42,125 nt of DNA from Chara braunii (GCA_003427395.1 BFEA01000194.1:207371-249495), one strand, 5' to 3'. Positions 1 to 14,452 are shown, numbered from the stretch's first letter. Notes: generated by a model from the sequence alone, not told the origin. Made by a program: numbers and translations.

Positions 1-77
<77 letters not shown>
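1..77. repeat. (GA)n microsatellite at window edge
   Basis: An uninterrupted GA dinucleotide run. The other window edge also ends in GA, so both ends are probably contig ends where short-read assembly stopped. Confidence 0.98.
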
Positions 78-80
<3 letters not shown>

Positions 81-585
81 TGTCATGACACTAGGACCCT
101 TTGGACTGAGTGTACTCGTAAATACATTCAGCTACAGCCAGAAAAAGTCCGACTGTGAGTATGCCCCATTCTACCAGCGGCTCGATCAATAGCCGCAGCG
201 GCCCGATGAAAAATTGCAGCGCCCCGATGAAAAACTGCAGCGGCCCAATGAAATCCCCGCATGAGTGGTACTGGTGGTGCTCGAGAGGAACAACGCTTGT
301 CAGATGAACTTTCCACTGTCTCGTCCACATCGGACACGTAGCAATCCTTCAGCCCATCTAGACTGTACACATTTGCCGTCCAAATTCCACCACTTCTCCG
401 GAGTCCGGATTCAAACACTTCTGCGGAGTCCGAATTCAAACACTTGTGCTGCAATTCCAAAACAATGCCCGAGTATACTTTTCCCCGCCTTTTGACTGAG
501 ATCAAACGTAGTATCTGTTCTCATCAGTGTAATATATCTGATCCAAAACAATAGCCCCAAGTGTAAAAATCTCCGCCAAAATGCC
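78..585. other. No supported gene; short tandem repeats
   Basis: Open frames exist on both strands but none resembles a known family. Three imperfect copies of a 21-bp unit (GCAGCGGCCCGATGAAAAAYT type) lie at about 195-260. Two copies of a 23-bp unit containing GAGTCCGRATTCAAACACTT lie at about 400-446. Minus-strand frames across these repeats give repetitive peptides and look like by-products of the repeats. Confidence 0.5.
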
Positions 586-625
586 TTCCTCCTCCTCCTC
601 CTCCTCCTCCTCCTCCTCCTCCTCG

Positions 626-659
<34 letters not shown>
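586..659. repeat. (TCC)n/(TCA)n trinucleotide tract
   Basis: A TCC run passes directly into a TCA run. On the minus strand it would encode a Glu/Asp-rich stretch, but no recognisable protein surrounds it. A second TCC/TTC tract lies at about 748-790. Confidence 0.95.
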
Positions 660-1441
660 GTTTATCATCATCAGCTTCATCCAAGCCCTCCTAATCCTTA
701 ACATCATTGTAATTTGTATACTCCTTATAGATTCATCAATCCCTACCATCCTCCTCCTCCTCCTCTTCTTCCTCCTCCTCCTCCTCCTCGCTAAATTTAT
801 AGCACGGCAAGCATGAACACCTTCCTCTTCTCCACATAACAGACCAAACGAGAGCGCCTCCTGGTCCCCTCCTCGGAGCAGAGTATGCACAAGTCTCATG
901 GCAACCTTATCATTACTATCCGTAGCGCAAATAAGTTGCTGAGCCATGCAAGCAGTCCGATTCACAAGGCCGTGCACCCAGCATGTAGCAGCACCAGTTC
1001 AGTACAAAAAACACACCACTCCCTCCTGCTTCTCCTCCGCCGTGCAAGCAGTTGTCCCATTCAACGGACTAAGCACCCAGTGTGTAGCAGCACCAGTTAA
1101 CGACGGGACCACACCACTCCCGCCTGCTTCTCCTAGCATCATTCGGCTCGTCCACTGGCAGTTCCTTCTTGACACCAGCCTGTCCCTAAGTCCTCCTCCT
1201 CTTACCTTTTACTACCTTGCAGAAAGCAATAAACACAGGAGCAATTCCCTCTAGGCTAGGCTAGCAAACACGCTAGTAAACATGAATCTCCTGATTCTAA
1301 GTGGCATATACAAACAAAAGCAGCCATGACATTCGCAAAGGCCATCTGCCGTGATGGAAAACACGTCAACATCCAGCCATCATAACCACTGACACCTGCT
1401 GCTGTAACAAAGAACTCGTGGCTTTTGATCGCGAGTTTGTT

Positions 1442-1465
1442 TGCTGCTGCTGCTGCTGCTGCTGC
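1442..1465. repeat. (TGC)n microsatellite
   Basis: Eight TGC units in a row, immediately upstream of a longer tandem repeat. Confidence 0.95.
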
Positions 1466-1467
1466 AT

Positions 1468-1760
1468 GATCGGTCTGTCCGAGATAATTCACAACAAGAA
1501 AGCAGGCCATCACAGAGGACCCATGCTTGCAAGGACGCAGGCAGCATTGCCCGATGGCAGCGCAAGGAAGCAAGGCCGGCTGCTTCAGCCACACAATCCG
1601 TCCGTCCGAGCTAATCCCCAACAAGAAAGCAGGCCACCATGGAGGACCCATGCTTGCAAGGACGCAGGCCACATTGCCCGATGGCAGAGCAAGGAAGCAA
1701 AGCAATCACGCAGGACCCATGCTGGCAAGCATGGGCGCAACATTGCCACGTGGCAGAGGA
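1468..1760. repeat. Imperfect tandem repeat, about 129-bp unit
   Basis: The segment beginning near 1468 (GTCCGAGATAATTC, then AACAAGAAAGCAGGCC, then GGACCCATGCTTGCAAGG, then ATTGCCCGATGGCAG) recurs near 1597. A third shorter unit lies at about 1710-1755 and a diverged fourth at about 1838-1910. Open frames through it are repetitive and unlike known proteins. Confidence 0.85.
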
Positions 1761-2344
1761 TTTCCATATGAATGCTCATCACTACGGACCCATAAATCAC
1801 CTCTCTGCCCAAACAACACAGAGAGCTAACGATTCCCCCTGCAAGAAAGCAATCCGTCATGCAGAGCGTATATGCAAGGATGCGTGCAGGCATCATTTCC
1901 ACGTGGCAACGTTCATGACGCCTGACTCGTGAACCAGTCTGCCCAACTCATGGGCTGGATCAGCATCGTGCTCTACTAAAACCCCTAAAACCCCTCCACT
2001 GCCCCACAGTGAAAACAGGCCCGGGAGAGGGGAGGCATAGAGGGGTGTACGACCTTTTGACCCCCACAATTACCCAGATGGGTTAAACCACCAGTACCTT
2101 TGGCCACCACCTTCTTTACTGCCCTGCACGCCAAGCCCTGCCGAGCCTCCAACCCCCGAAAGACACCCTGCTGATCCGCCCACGACCCCCGCACGGCCAC
2201 AATTGGAAAAGAAGTAGCAGGCAAAGGTACTGGTGGTCTAAAATTGGATACAATTCCAAGACCCACACCCACCCGCCCCGCAGTACATTGCCAGTAAAGA
2301 GAATGACAGACTCTCCCGCACACACGTGCGTGGTCTGTTGCGGT

Positions 2345-2728
2345 GAGTCCTGTCACCATTGTTTGACATAAGTCAATCTTCTTGCTCGGTTGACTGTAGA
2401 TTGCTGTGATTTTGCCAAAAACGACTGCGATTCCTCAGCATATCGCCGAGTTTGTAAACGCCAGCCAGCTCGCACTGCATTCCTGGGCAGGCGATCCTCT
2501 AAGGGGCAAATTTTCAAAATAAACCCCGGCCAACATGAGTCCTGTCACCATTGTTTGACATAAGTCAATCTTCTTGCTCGGTTGACTGTAGATTGCTGTG
2601 ATTTTGCCAGAAACGACTGTGATTCCTCAGCATATCGTCGAGTCTGTAAACGCCAGCCAGCTCGCACTGCATTACTGGGCAGGCGATCCTCTCAGGGTCA
2701 AATTTTCAAAATACACCCCGGCCAACAT
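2345..2728. repeat. Direct tandem duplication, 2 x 192 bp
   Basis: The copy at 2345-2536 is repeated at 2537-2728 with few differences. Both run from GAGTCCTGTCACCATTG to CCCCGGCCAACAT. The high identity points to a recent duplication. No gene is recognised inside it. Confidence 0.95.
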
Positions 2729-4996
2729 AAGGTCTTGACAATCATGTGGCATCGCAAAGCTTCTCATGACCAACTTTCAAAAAGTCTGCCGGCCTAGACA
2801 TCAACCATAACAGGTGGACGATGAATGAATGCGCTGCGCACATATTACCACTGCTCCTCATAAACACAGATCCAAAGTTCAAATCCGACCAGCAGAAGAG
2901 GTCGGTCAACATTCCAAAGTTCCAATCCGACGGGGGAAAAAGGAGTCGGGATTGCAAGCGGTAGTAGATTATGGTCCACACTCCACGACTCACCAAATGT
3001 GCAAAATGAGAACGAGTCTTCCGCTAGGACATTGAAAGATGCACGGGCATATTTTGTGTCTTTTGTGCATGTCGTGAGTGGTGGAGGCCCTATCCCAGGA
3101 CGTCTGCAACAACGCACTACAAATCATTCCCCCGCCTGTCTGCATCGTCATGAAATTAGACACTCCCAAGAGGAGGACAATTTTGGAATTTCCAAAATCC
3201 CCAAGGGAGAGGGCGTTTTCGTTATGATCCCCGCATTCTCCTCCTCCAACCGGTCAAATTCCCCCATTTACCCCTCCTGCGAGGCCCAATACGGCTACAG
3301 GACCCTGAGACATACCGTAGGCTTTTCGGTTGCCAGTCCTATTTTTAGATCTGGCCAAGTCCGTCTACCGGTTTGAGAGGGTACCCGAGGTGACCACACG
3401 GTCCTTTCCTAGTCTCTATGTATATGTATATAGACTTCACAGCTCTGGTACCGTCGCAATCAGACTCATTCGGCAGCTGACTGATCCGTGCATCAATCAG
3501 ATCCAGCCGTTCGTCGTGTGCGAGTCCGTTAGATGAAGTCCCCCCAAATTCCAGCACGGAGATACATCCTGGGATCCCCACTTGGCAGTTATATCCATAC
3601 GAATAGCATCGCTCGAACGCCTTCAGGCCAACGCGAAGTTTTTCTCTGCTGCTTCGTTTGTATTGTGTCCCTTTCGTCCTCGAGAGTACACCGTTAGAAC
3701 TCTCCCCTTGTTGAGCCCAGTAAGTGGTCGACAGGACGAGACGTGCTCATCAGTCAAGTGCCCGTCCTAAGGCGCCAGCGCCACGACTACTTAACCGGCA
3801 AGAGAAGAGAGATTGGAAGCAGAGGCTAACATGTCGGAGCAGTCTCTCTCAGGAGCCCCACGCGGAGGAGGAGGAGGAAAACCCTCGCCAACGATCCGAA
3901 CCCAAAGCGACAGTTGTGACAGTACAGCTGGCATTTCACATTCCCTCCCCCGACAAGAAACCGATCAGGGTGGGGGGGAGGAGAGGGGGGGAGGAGGGGG
4001 GGGGAGGGGGGGGGAAGAGGTGGGATGGACAACCAGCAGCTCTCCAAAATCTCCCCTAAGTGTCAGCACTCGTGTCAAAATCTGCGCGCGGTCTTGGACC
4101 ATCTATGCCGGGAATGAAACCATCCGTCTCAGAGTAAACCCGCACTACTGAAGGACTTTACAAGATGTATCTGCCCGTAACTACTGGAGGTGGTAGACGT
4201 ATCTGACCGCAATTACCTCCAGAGTTCAGTTGAAAAGTTCCTGACGTGAGTGTGAGTCCCAATTCTACTTGCCATGATCGAGGTTTTCGGCACTGAATGC
4301 CACCTCGACCGGCCAGCACCAGGTCCAGAATCCAGAATCAGAACAGATTGTCCCTACTAGCACAAGGACCAAAATCAGGACCTAAATCAGGACCAAAATC
4401 AGGACCAAAATCAGGACCCTGGACGAGGATCCGGACCAGGATCAATAAGCTGGACATCACGACTTGGGGCATCCGCACCAAGAGAATGGACCTGGAAGAT
4501 AGCAGCAGATCAGATTACAAATCCGAGCTCGAAGCAGGGCAGAGCAGAGCAGAGCGTAGGCAGGCGGCAGCATGACGGACGGACCATCGTGCGCGGGCCA
4601 AGATCGCATATCATTCCTGGCTTGCTAGAGTGCTGCGCAGCAACCGGACCGGGATCGGGAGCGGGATCAGGATGGGGATCGGGACGGGCAGCGGGATCGG
4701 ATCGGGATGCGGATCGGGATCAGCAATGGGGATCGCGATCGGAACCCTTTGGCTCGTAGCGGAGCAGAGCAGTACCCCTGGAGCAAAAAGAATATGCTTG
4801 AAAAAAGGAACCAGGGTTTGAAATATTGCTCAGAGGCGGCGTAAAACCAGGACCGAAGAAAAAACAGGTCCACGTTCTTCGGTCCTGGGAGGATTCTTGT
4901 TGTTCCTAAGTAGTGTGTGGGATCAGCCCCTTCGAATCAGTCTGGTCGAATGAAAACCCTAGAATTGCGGGAGGGCGCAAAATAGTAATAAGCTTC
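2729..4996. other. Intergenic; G-rich and GGGATC/AAATCAGGACC repeats
   Basis: No recognisable gene. Low-complexity parts are a plus-strand G-run cluster with several runs of 5-9 G at 3968-4024 (quadruplex-prone), a 12-bp tandem repeat (AAATCAGGACCA) at about 4366-4418, and degenerate GGATCGGGA repeats at about 4645-4740. The last part lies downstream of the acetyltransferase stop codon on the minus strand and may include its 3' UTR. I saw no clear AATAAA signal there. Confidence 0.6.
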
Positions 4997-6930
<1,934 letters not shown>

Positions 6931-8715
6931 GAGCTTGCCAAACCTATGCCGAACCTACAGTAACCCAAACCGAAGCTAAACCGAACAAGGCGGCTAAACA
7001 CGAAGCCATTCCAAGGGCGGCGGGAAACACGAACCCCGAATTGAAACCGCCGTACGGAAACTCCACACCCCTTCCCTCGTCAACAGTGCGTGTCAGGGCG
7101 AGTCGAACCCAGTAGGAGCACAACACCCACCCACCCCAGCACCCCAACCACTTCCCGCCGCAAGGACAGCACACTAACAAGAGAATACCATGTGAGCAAT
7201 ACCTGCCACCCGTTCCCCGCGTGCGAAAACGGTTTTTCCTTTCCCGCCTCGTGTGAACGGAGAACAACTCGCTGATGAACAACAGCATTACCCGTGCTTC
7301 GCTCGCCTGGGAGAAACTGTTAAACAAGACGAGACGTAGTCGTCAGGAAAACCGTGACCCAAGATAAACTACCCATAGGAAAGTCAACCAACCCGTCAGG
7401 GATATCCTCGTGTGAACGCAACCTTGGTCAGAACCTCCGCCCATTTCTTCCCCTCTTAACCGGAACTAGAGCCAGCAGGCGAAACCAGAAAACGCGATAT
7501 CGACTCCTTTTCGTTTGACTGAAACTGGATTGATTGGTCGGCGGTGCGCTCGCCGCTTCCCCACAAAATGGCTCCTGCTGACTCAGCCCACTACGCCGCC
7601 TCAGCGGCGAGGTTCCACTGGCGCCAGTTCTCGTTTCTGGCAATACATCGCAAGATCGATGGCCAGAAATAGAGAATCCAGGTGTGTGGCACCTTGCCCC
7701 AAAGGAACAGGCATACGGTCTAAGCGCGCTCCACTGGAAATTGCAAAGCCATGTCTTATTGGTGCTATGTCCGTGCTAAGTTGGCATGAAATAGTGAGTC
7801 TCGCAACGAGATTTCATGCTTTCCAAGCCGGACCATACCATCAATGTGAAATGAAGGGGTGATGGGATTTAATTGTGTCATTCCATTACTGTTAGGGAGG
7901 TGCCGGACTTACTGGTTGTCAGTGCCCAAATTCTGGTTGTCATTTTGGGGTTTAGGGATATTCCTAAACCACAAAGGTTTGTCCTTCGGGACATCCTTTG
8001 AACCACCAGCTCACACGAGCCTAAGTTGACGAAGCCGCCTTCCAAGCCTTGCGAGCCTGCGACTGTGCCTTTTCAAAGTGGCCTGCCACTTTTGCTACTG
8101 GCCCAGGCCAGAAGCCAAGTGCTCTCAACCGGATATAGGTAAGCGCACTCCTTAGGTTTGCGTGAAAGTGGCCTCAAACAGTTTTCTCAGAATGACTGCA
8201 TTGCCAGCCCCAATTGGGTGGTGTTTTATTGGTTTTGGGGGGCTATTCACATGAGCGGCGATAATCGGCTTTTCTTTTTCTCCTTTTTTTGTGTTTGAAC
8301 AAGCGAGGCCCATCTACTCGGGGGGGCGGCAGTCCAGTTGTGTATCACCAGCAAGCATAGACATAGAGAAAGGAAGAGAAGATATCCACTTTTCACATTA
8401 TGTTTTACTTGTGGTTCAGCCCAGTTAGGACCAGACCCCACTGGTGCTATGTTCAGGGATGGAAGGCATGAACCAAGCCATAATGACGACCACAAGTATG
8501 GCTTCTTGCAGGGAAGAGCATGCCATTGGCCCAGATTCCAGTCCCAGATCTCTGCACATCCTGATGAGAAGCAGATGTGCTGTGACAATCTTTTTTGGGT
8601 GTGCTGTTTTTTTGGTTGATGGGCTTGCCCCTGATTTTTTATCTTTTCTGCATCAACTTGAAGGAGCAATTTTGAAAGTTGCAGAAACTCTTCAGCATAG
8701 CATTATCATTCCTGC
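6931..8715. other. No recognised gene
   Basis: Short open frames occur on both strands (for example plus 7515-7862 and minus 8247-8669), but I see no domain, codon pattern or start context that supports a gene. Promoter elements of the acetyltransferase probably lie at its left end. Confidence 0.4.
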
Positions 8716-8930
8716 GCCTTAGCGAGCGCACATATTTTTGAATTTTTGCTGGTTATTTGTGTCCATGGGCAGAGCATTTTCATTCCCCCCTCCTGTGCAA
8801 GCACATGTATTTTTGAATTTTCTATGCTCATTCATGTGCATGCCTTCTTGCTGCAGCTTTCTTGTTTTAGGATTTTCGCTGGTTATTTCTTGCACGTTAG
8901 CGAGCGCACATATTTTTGAATTTCCGTTAA
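8716..8930. repeat. Short dispersed repeat, 2-3 copies
   Basis: TTAGCGAGCGCACATATTTT followed by TGAATTT occurs at about 8719-8745 and again at 8898-8924. A diverged copy (GCAAGCACATGTATTTTTGA) lies at about 8797. TTTTYGCTGGTTATTT also occurs twice. The repeats sit immediately before the retroelement remnants. Confidence 0.8.
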
Positions 8931-8963
8931 CGGAAGCCGCCTTGACGGCGCGAGGGTAAGGAT

Positions 8964-9136
8964 ATGAGCGTTACATGTGCGAGATGATACATGGTCTGTA
9001 CCTAGACCTAAGGTTCTTACCCTCTAGCGAATGGCTTAGAAATATGGCTAATGTTGTTGACGCTTATGCCAGTTCTCATGAGTCAGACGAAATAGTTAAA
9101 GATTGGGATGAGGTTCGGGCAGCAACATGTTGGTAG
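8964..9136 (+). pseudogene. Coding-like fragment, family unknown
   Basis: A frame of about 56 codons ends at a TAG near 9134 and has an in-frame ATG at 9044. The peptide is not low-complexity (it includes YMCEMIHGLYLDLRFLPSSE and ESDEIVKDWDEV), so it could be an exon or a transposase scrap. I cannot assign a family. It lies about 330 bp upstream of the first gag remnant and may belong to the same or an older element. It could also be chance. Confidence 0.3.
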
Positions 9137-9464
9137 AGGTTGCCTCCATATCTAACAAGCGCTTCCATCGTTTAACCAAAAAAATTAAGGGTTCATCTAT
9201 GGCCATCTTACTCTTGAGTGCGAGTACATGACTACTAGAAGTTGCAACAACCCCTACTATCGACCTATAGCTTTGTTTAAACTTTTTGTCTGCGGCTGTG
9301 TGTTGTTTATTGTATCCCTAAGGTCTAAAGCCTTGCGATGTGGGCGATTAAAGAGGTAGTGTAATTGAGTATTGACAACATTATTTGCCCTTATTTGTAA
9401 AGTTTTTTAGGCTACAGCCTGATGTTCTATTGCTTGTATGCATGTTCAGACCAGCAACAAAATC

Positions 9465-10481
9465 ATGGTTGAAGAAAATTAACTAACTAAGAACCTGCTT
9501 TGGGGGAGGTCGTGCCTCACGAAGGTGTTGTTGTGCGACTCAGTACATGACTCGATGACCCTAGATCTTCATGTCTCGTTGTTTCGCATAATGAACTTGT
9601 CTAAATTCGTACATGGCTACCGCAACTTTAGCTTCATGAAAAGGTGGGATGAGAGGGTCATATCGAGTATGCTTCCATTCTTCGTTTGTGAGGACCTGAG
9701 CGGGGAAGTACGTACTTTCTTGTTGAAGTCACGAACATGGGATGAGTTCGAGAGCTCTCTGAGGGTAAGCTTTTTCAAAGGAGGAGTTATTAACCAACGT
9801 CATGAAATCCTTCAAGTTACGCCGGTGGTCGGAGATGCGTCAACGCAAGGAGAATCGACCGGTGAACAAAATATATTTGGGATATTATAAGAGAGGATGG
9901 TACGATTGAAAGAAGTCAGGAGAGGCAAGCGAAAAATATCCGAAAGATTATCGGACAAATCGACAGATGGAGATGGGGAGAAAACAGATAGTGATGCACA
10001 AGATTTCCTTTATCTCATGAAGATCATGAAAAAGTGGTCAGGGAATCAAGAAAGGGAAAAAAAAAAGGAAATGGGTGAGCAAAGAAGGATGTGTGAGCGC
10101 CCTTAGCTAACCAATGTCCAACGAAAAGCAAGGAGTCGAGATCAAGTGGATTCAGATGGTGGACAAGGATTTAAAAAAGAGAGAACAAATTGGAGAAATG
10201 TGATTTGCAGACATTGTCCCAAGAAGGGACACACAATGAAGTTTTGTCATGACATAAAGATTGATGAAGAGAATTGTCTAATAAGTACTAATATTGAAGG
10301 GGACGTCTTCGAAAGGGTTGGGGACTATATTGATTCAATCATACTTTGGGGACGCAGAAGGAGGTTTTACGGCAAGTTGAAGTGTCAAACACTGTCTTTT
10401 GACTATGATAGAGAGAAAATAAAATTGTATAAGAAAGATTTGAAGAGTTTCATAGGTGTTATTCATGAGCAAGAAAACTAG
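9465..10481 (+). pseudogene. gag: Retrotransposon gag (capsid plus CCHC zinc knuckle), nonsense-broken
   Basis: One reading frame runs from ATG 9465 to the stop at 10479-10481 but is cut by in-frame stops at 9480 (TAA), 9888 (TAA) and 10104 (TAG). The capsid-like part includes FVHGYRNFSFMKRWDERV and VCEDLSGEVRTFLLKSRTWD. A basic Lys/Arg-rich linker follows. The knuckle CRHCPKKGHTMKFC fits CX2CX4HX4C exactly. A matching gag remnant lies at 28123-29151, and the two share the sequence just before the ATG (CAGAYCAGCAAC). Gag binds and packages element RNA in cytoplasmic particles. No protease, reverse transcriptase or integrase motif was seen downstream, which suggests a gag-only non-autonomous element or loss of pol. 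It is clearly inactive. Confidence 0.8.
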
Positions 10482-12660
10482 TAGTATAGTTGTCATTAAA
10501 ACTGAGGAGTGAATGGGGCTTTAACAATAAGGTCTGGTAAGGCAACATGAGTTACAAACATGAGATATGAGTAACTTATAGATAAATCCTAATAAATAAT
10601 TGTACATATAAAGCATGTTAGGACTATCTCAACTCATACATATTAAAGTCGTAAGCAAGTGGGTGAGTAAGTGGTCTTAAGAATGAGATCTAGGTGATAA
10701 GGATCCATTTCACTGACGCATTGGAGTGGGTGATAAAACTTCTTCAGTCCTAAGTGTATAGATGACTGATAGTGAAGGTAAAAAAAAGTGAATTTATTTT
10801 CTTTCTAGATCCAGGTAACTCTACATATGTGTAGTGTGATATGGCTAGGAGGTGTTTTTCCAACTACGTATGTCAGACTCCCTACCTTAGAATGTGAATT
10901 GTGAAGGTTGTGTATAAGTGATATGAGGATTAAGGTAATACCGAGTTTAAACTTTTGAAGTTTTAAATAAATTTTGATTTTATTATATATATGACATGTG
11001 AGATGGGCATGAGAGTTTTCTTTGAGTTTATTTCTACAAATAGTGTTATGATTAAAACCATTTTTAACTTTGGTTATTTGTGGATATTTCTGATTCTTTC
11101 GAGTTCAGACTTTCTAACTCTTAGTATATTGGTAACATAGGGATCACCCGCTTTCACTTTTGAGTTGAAATTGTTTAACTCTGAGTACATGTGTGACTTT
11201 GAGACTATCGTTGTGAGTATATTTGAGATTTGAAACTTGTGACTATTTCTTTGATCCGACAATCAGAATTACTCTCACATGTACAGACTTATCCTGATGA
11301 TGACGATATTTGTATGAACAAGTGCACATGGGGTACCTCGTGACTTATGAATGTGAGATGTATGAATTGATTACTATTTTCTACACTTGAGTAGTTTGTT
11401 GTACAGACAGACTAGGATCTTAAGTATAAGAAGAGAAAACACAGTTGATTGATAAAAAAATGTATGAAAATCCCAAGGGATTTATGTACCTTTTGAGACT
11501 TAAAGTTTGTCTGTGCCGAATTGTTTAAAAGTGAATTGTTGAGGACCCATAAGTTGGTCTCACTTCAACCTCGGACATCTGCTGACCACCTCACATAGAA
11601 ACGCATGGACAGCGCTTCCACACTACTCAATAGTCTAAATGAATGAATGGCTGGACGCTGCCTCTTGATTTATACTTCGGTTGATCACTGGTCTTCTCCT
11701 TTCTCACCGGACCCTTGGTGCGCAGAGTCCCACATGATACTTATTGATTGGACTAAGTGCGATTGGGACTGGTACCACTGACTCAGCACGGTAGGACTCA
11801 TCACTTTCTCACTTGGCGCTGACTTAATGTGGGACCTTTCTGAAAGACCACTTCCGGAGCTTCCGGAAGCCTATAGTCTTAACCTTTCAGCTACTGTAGT
11901 AGATACGACTCGTATCACTACTTAGACCTTTCATCTACATACCTACGGTTCAAGCTCACACGGGTCAATTAATACGGTACATGGGTAAGGACGAAACCTG
12001 GGATAGAGTCCGGGAACTGCATCTACTACCGTAAAGGTGAAGACCATTTTCAATTGTATCACCGACAGAGAAAGAGAGAAGGAGAGAAGGGAAGAGAAAA
12101 AGAAGGATGAAGAGGAAGGGAAGAGGAAGAGTGAGGGAAAGAAAGAGGGGAAAGAAGAGAGTGACGAGGAGGAAGATCTCTGACAAGTGGCACATTAATA
12201 AGGCATTTTCGCTCTCTTTGATCCTTTGCTCCCTACAAGGTCCTTCAAAACGTTGACAAAATATTATCGCTATTATTATTATTGTTTAATATTATTAGTG
12301 TTGTTATTATTATTACTATTATTGATGTACTATTATTATTTTTATTATTTTCGTTTATGATTACTATTACCACTATTTTTATCTTTATCTTCATCATTTA
12401 TTTGTTTATTGTTATTGTTGTCATAATTATTTGTTATTATTGAGCATCATGTGACGAACGAGGACTAGAAAGGGAGAGAATGCGGGGCACTGGAGAGGAG
12501 AGAGACATTGTCACTGTGTGATGGTGCCTACCTCCTCCATCCTCCTCCATTCTTTTTCTTTATTCTGTCCTCTCAGGTACGTATCTTTTCAACTATATTT
12601 GTCTGATGATGGGTTCACATTTAGGTCCGGACGACCAATTACATAAATCATATAGGACCT
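10482..12660 (+). other. 3' noncoding tail of gag element 1; purine and ATT tracts
   Basis: Part of this AT-rich stretch (about 11050-11190) resembles the sequence downstream of the second gag (about 30290-30410), sharing words such as CTTTCACTTTTGAGTT and CATAGGGATCACCCG. It is therefore probably the element's 3' noncoding region. A nearly pure purine tract (about 12065-12181) could be a polypurine tract or simple repeat. A degenerate ATT/TTA-rich stretch follows at about 12265-12440. No gene seen. Confidence 0.5.
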
Positions 12661-12683
12661 AATACATGGCGATTGCAGGAGCT

Positions 12684-12715
12684 CTGCCGGAGTTCAGGAG
12701 GAACTCTAGAGGTAG
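12684..12715 (+). other. Basal hairpin of leader copy 1
   Basis: CTGCC pairs with GGTAG, and inside it GAGTTC pairs with GAACTC. The equivalent hairpins in copies 2 and 3 have different but again complementary inner arms. Confidence 0.7.
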
Positions 12716-13142
12716 GGAACCATGAGGTACACATCACCTATCCCTTTCTCGTATACCCGTACAAGCTACAACTTTCTATTGGATTGCATGTATGATTGCG
12801 AGATATATTACTTGAGTTTCCTTCATAACTAAGGGTATCTAAAGAAAAAATGATGTATGACTAAAATAAGAATCCTGCCTGATGGGATGAAGGAATTTAA
12901 AATAACCAAGAAGGAACCTAGTCTGCTTGGGTTTGGGAGACAAAGCCATGTGACGGAGGCTCTCTGGGAGTCCTCACACAACTTGCATGAACTGACTAAG
13001 GTAAATGATGAAATACTCTCATGCAAATTCACCCGAGTAAGTAATGATTTGATGAAATGTCTGTTTGACTCCAACATTGGTGACGAAAAGCTTCCGTGCG
13101 ATTTCCTTGTTATCTTACAGGTTAGATCTAAGAGGTAATCCG

Positions 13143-14452
13143 GTACTCCCGTGGGGTACATGGCTTCTAGGCTAGGACGACTAACATAAGCAGAGGTAGG
13201 AGGAGGTTCCGGTGAGCCTCTCCTATCACCTATCAGACTAGACTTGGAAAGGAATTAACTACTCACCGCGTGAGTACACGAACTCCTAAGTCTAGGACGA
13301 TCTGTCCGACTTCCCGTGGGGTCGGCATACCTCATGCTCATTCATGATGGATAGGCAAGATAGGTGAACGGTCAGAACAACTTAACTAAGAGTTGCTTTG
13401 ACTTATCTCCTACGCATCAAACTGGTTGTAGGATAACTCTCATCGGGTCATCCTAATACTTGTTTGATTAGGGGGTTAACTAACGAGGGAAGGAACGAGG
13501 TGATTATGTTTGGGCAGAAGAGGGATATTCTCGGGTGAGTAACCCTATTACTTGTTTGGGTATGACTGATTGATGACATGCGTAGTTACTAACGATCAGT
13601 CTGTTTAACATTGAACGAGGTTATAGGAGACTCTCGTGGGGTCGTCCTATCGCTTGATCAAAGGAATGATATTCGTAGTCAGTCGGGTAGTAGTAGGATA
13701 ACTCCCATGGGGTCGTCCTATTATAAGCTCGGACCTGAGCTGGTTATTAACGAGAAAAGAGAAAAGATCATCTTACTATTCATTCTCTGACAACCTACAT
13801 ACACCTGGGTTATCTATTCATCGAGTGGGCAATAGGTAAATTTTCGTGTGAGTTGTCCAAGAGTCATACTCTAAAGGTAAATTATTTACTACCCAAGGAA
13901 GGAAATAGGAATACTCCCGTGGGGTCATCCTATTGCTTGCTTGACTCTACTTGAACGAGCATAGTAGGATACTCCAGCAAAAGGAGGATTTGGTGTTTGC
14001 CTGAGTCTACTAATATAATCCTAGGTCGTCTGTCTTTGAGAGAGTAGTAGGGTAGCTCCCGTGGGGCCATCCTAGTACGCTCTTAAGAAATAGACCGAGC
14101 TCTGATCAAAGAGATATAGAGGGCGTTCGTTAAGGCCACCTATTGCTAACTTGAATTTTGTACGGATCTTTGATAAAGAGGTGGTCTTAAGTATTGGTGA
14201 ATGTTGGAGCAAGTGTTGGAAGTGCCTCAACAAGGTTTTCTCAACTACTAGTAGTAACTAATAAAGAGATACTCCCATGAGAGTTATCCAGTTGCTTGCG
14301 TAACAGTGTTTCAAATACTTAATTGCATAAAGACTGCATTTGAAGGGTGGTTGAGTGTTTCCGTGTGGCTACTCGACTACTCGTTTGACTAGCCGTTTTG
14401 TCTGAAATTGATTAAGTAGTGGAAGATTCCCGTGTAAATCAGTCCACTACTT
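13143..14452 (+). repeat. Stem-loop array A (loop core CTCCCGTGGGGTC)
   Basis: About a dozen hairpins share a core near CTCCCGTGGGGTC and often a right flank CTTGYTTGA, with irregular spacing. Stems vary but self-pair: 13143-13159, 13197-13225, 13306-13325 (CCGAC/GTCGG), 13429-13455 (TAGGAT/ATCCTA), 13521-13546, 13623-13650 (ATAGGA/TCCTAT), 13693-13721, 13904-13934 (AATAGGA/TCCTATT), 14048-14074 (TAGGGT/ATCCTA plus GCTCC/GGGGC), 14268-14288, 14347-14380 (10 pairs) and 14414-14452 (AAGTAGTGGA/TCCACTACTT). A further perfect hairpin with another core, TACTCAC-CGC-GTGAGTA, lies at 13260-13276. Inner stems close on CGT triloops in several units. Confidence 0.85.

Noticed and set aside
502-684. Acidic Asp/Glu-rich protein on the minus strand
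   Set aside because: The peptide is the translation of TCC/TCA trinucleotide runs; nothing around it is recognisable.
11965-12195. Leu/Phe-rich minus-strand frame resembling a membrane protein
   Set aside because: It reads through a purine tract, so the hydrophobic composition is an artefact of base bias.
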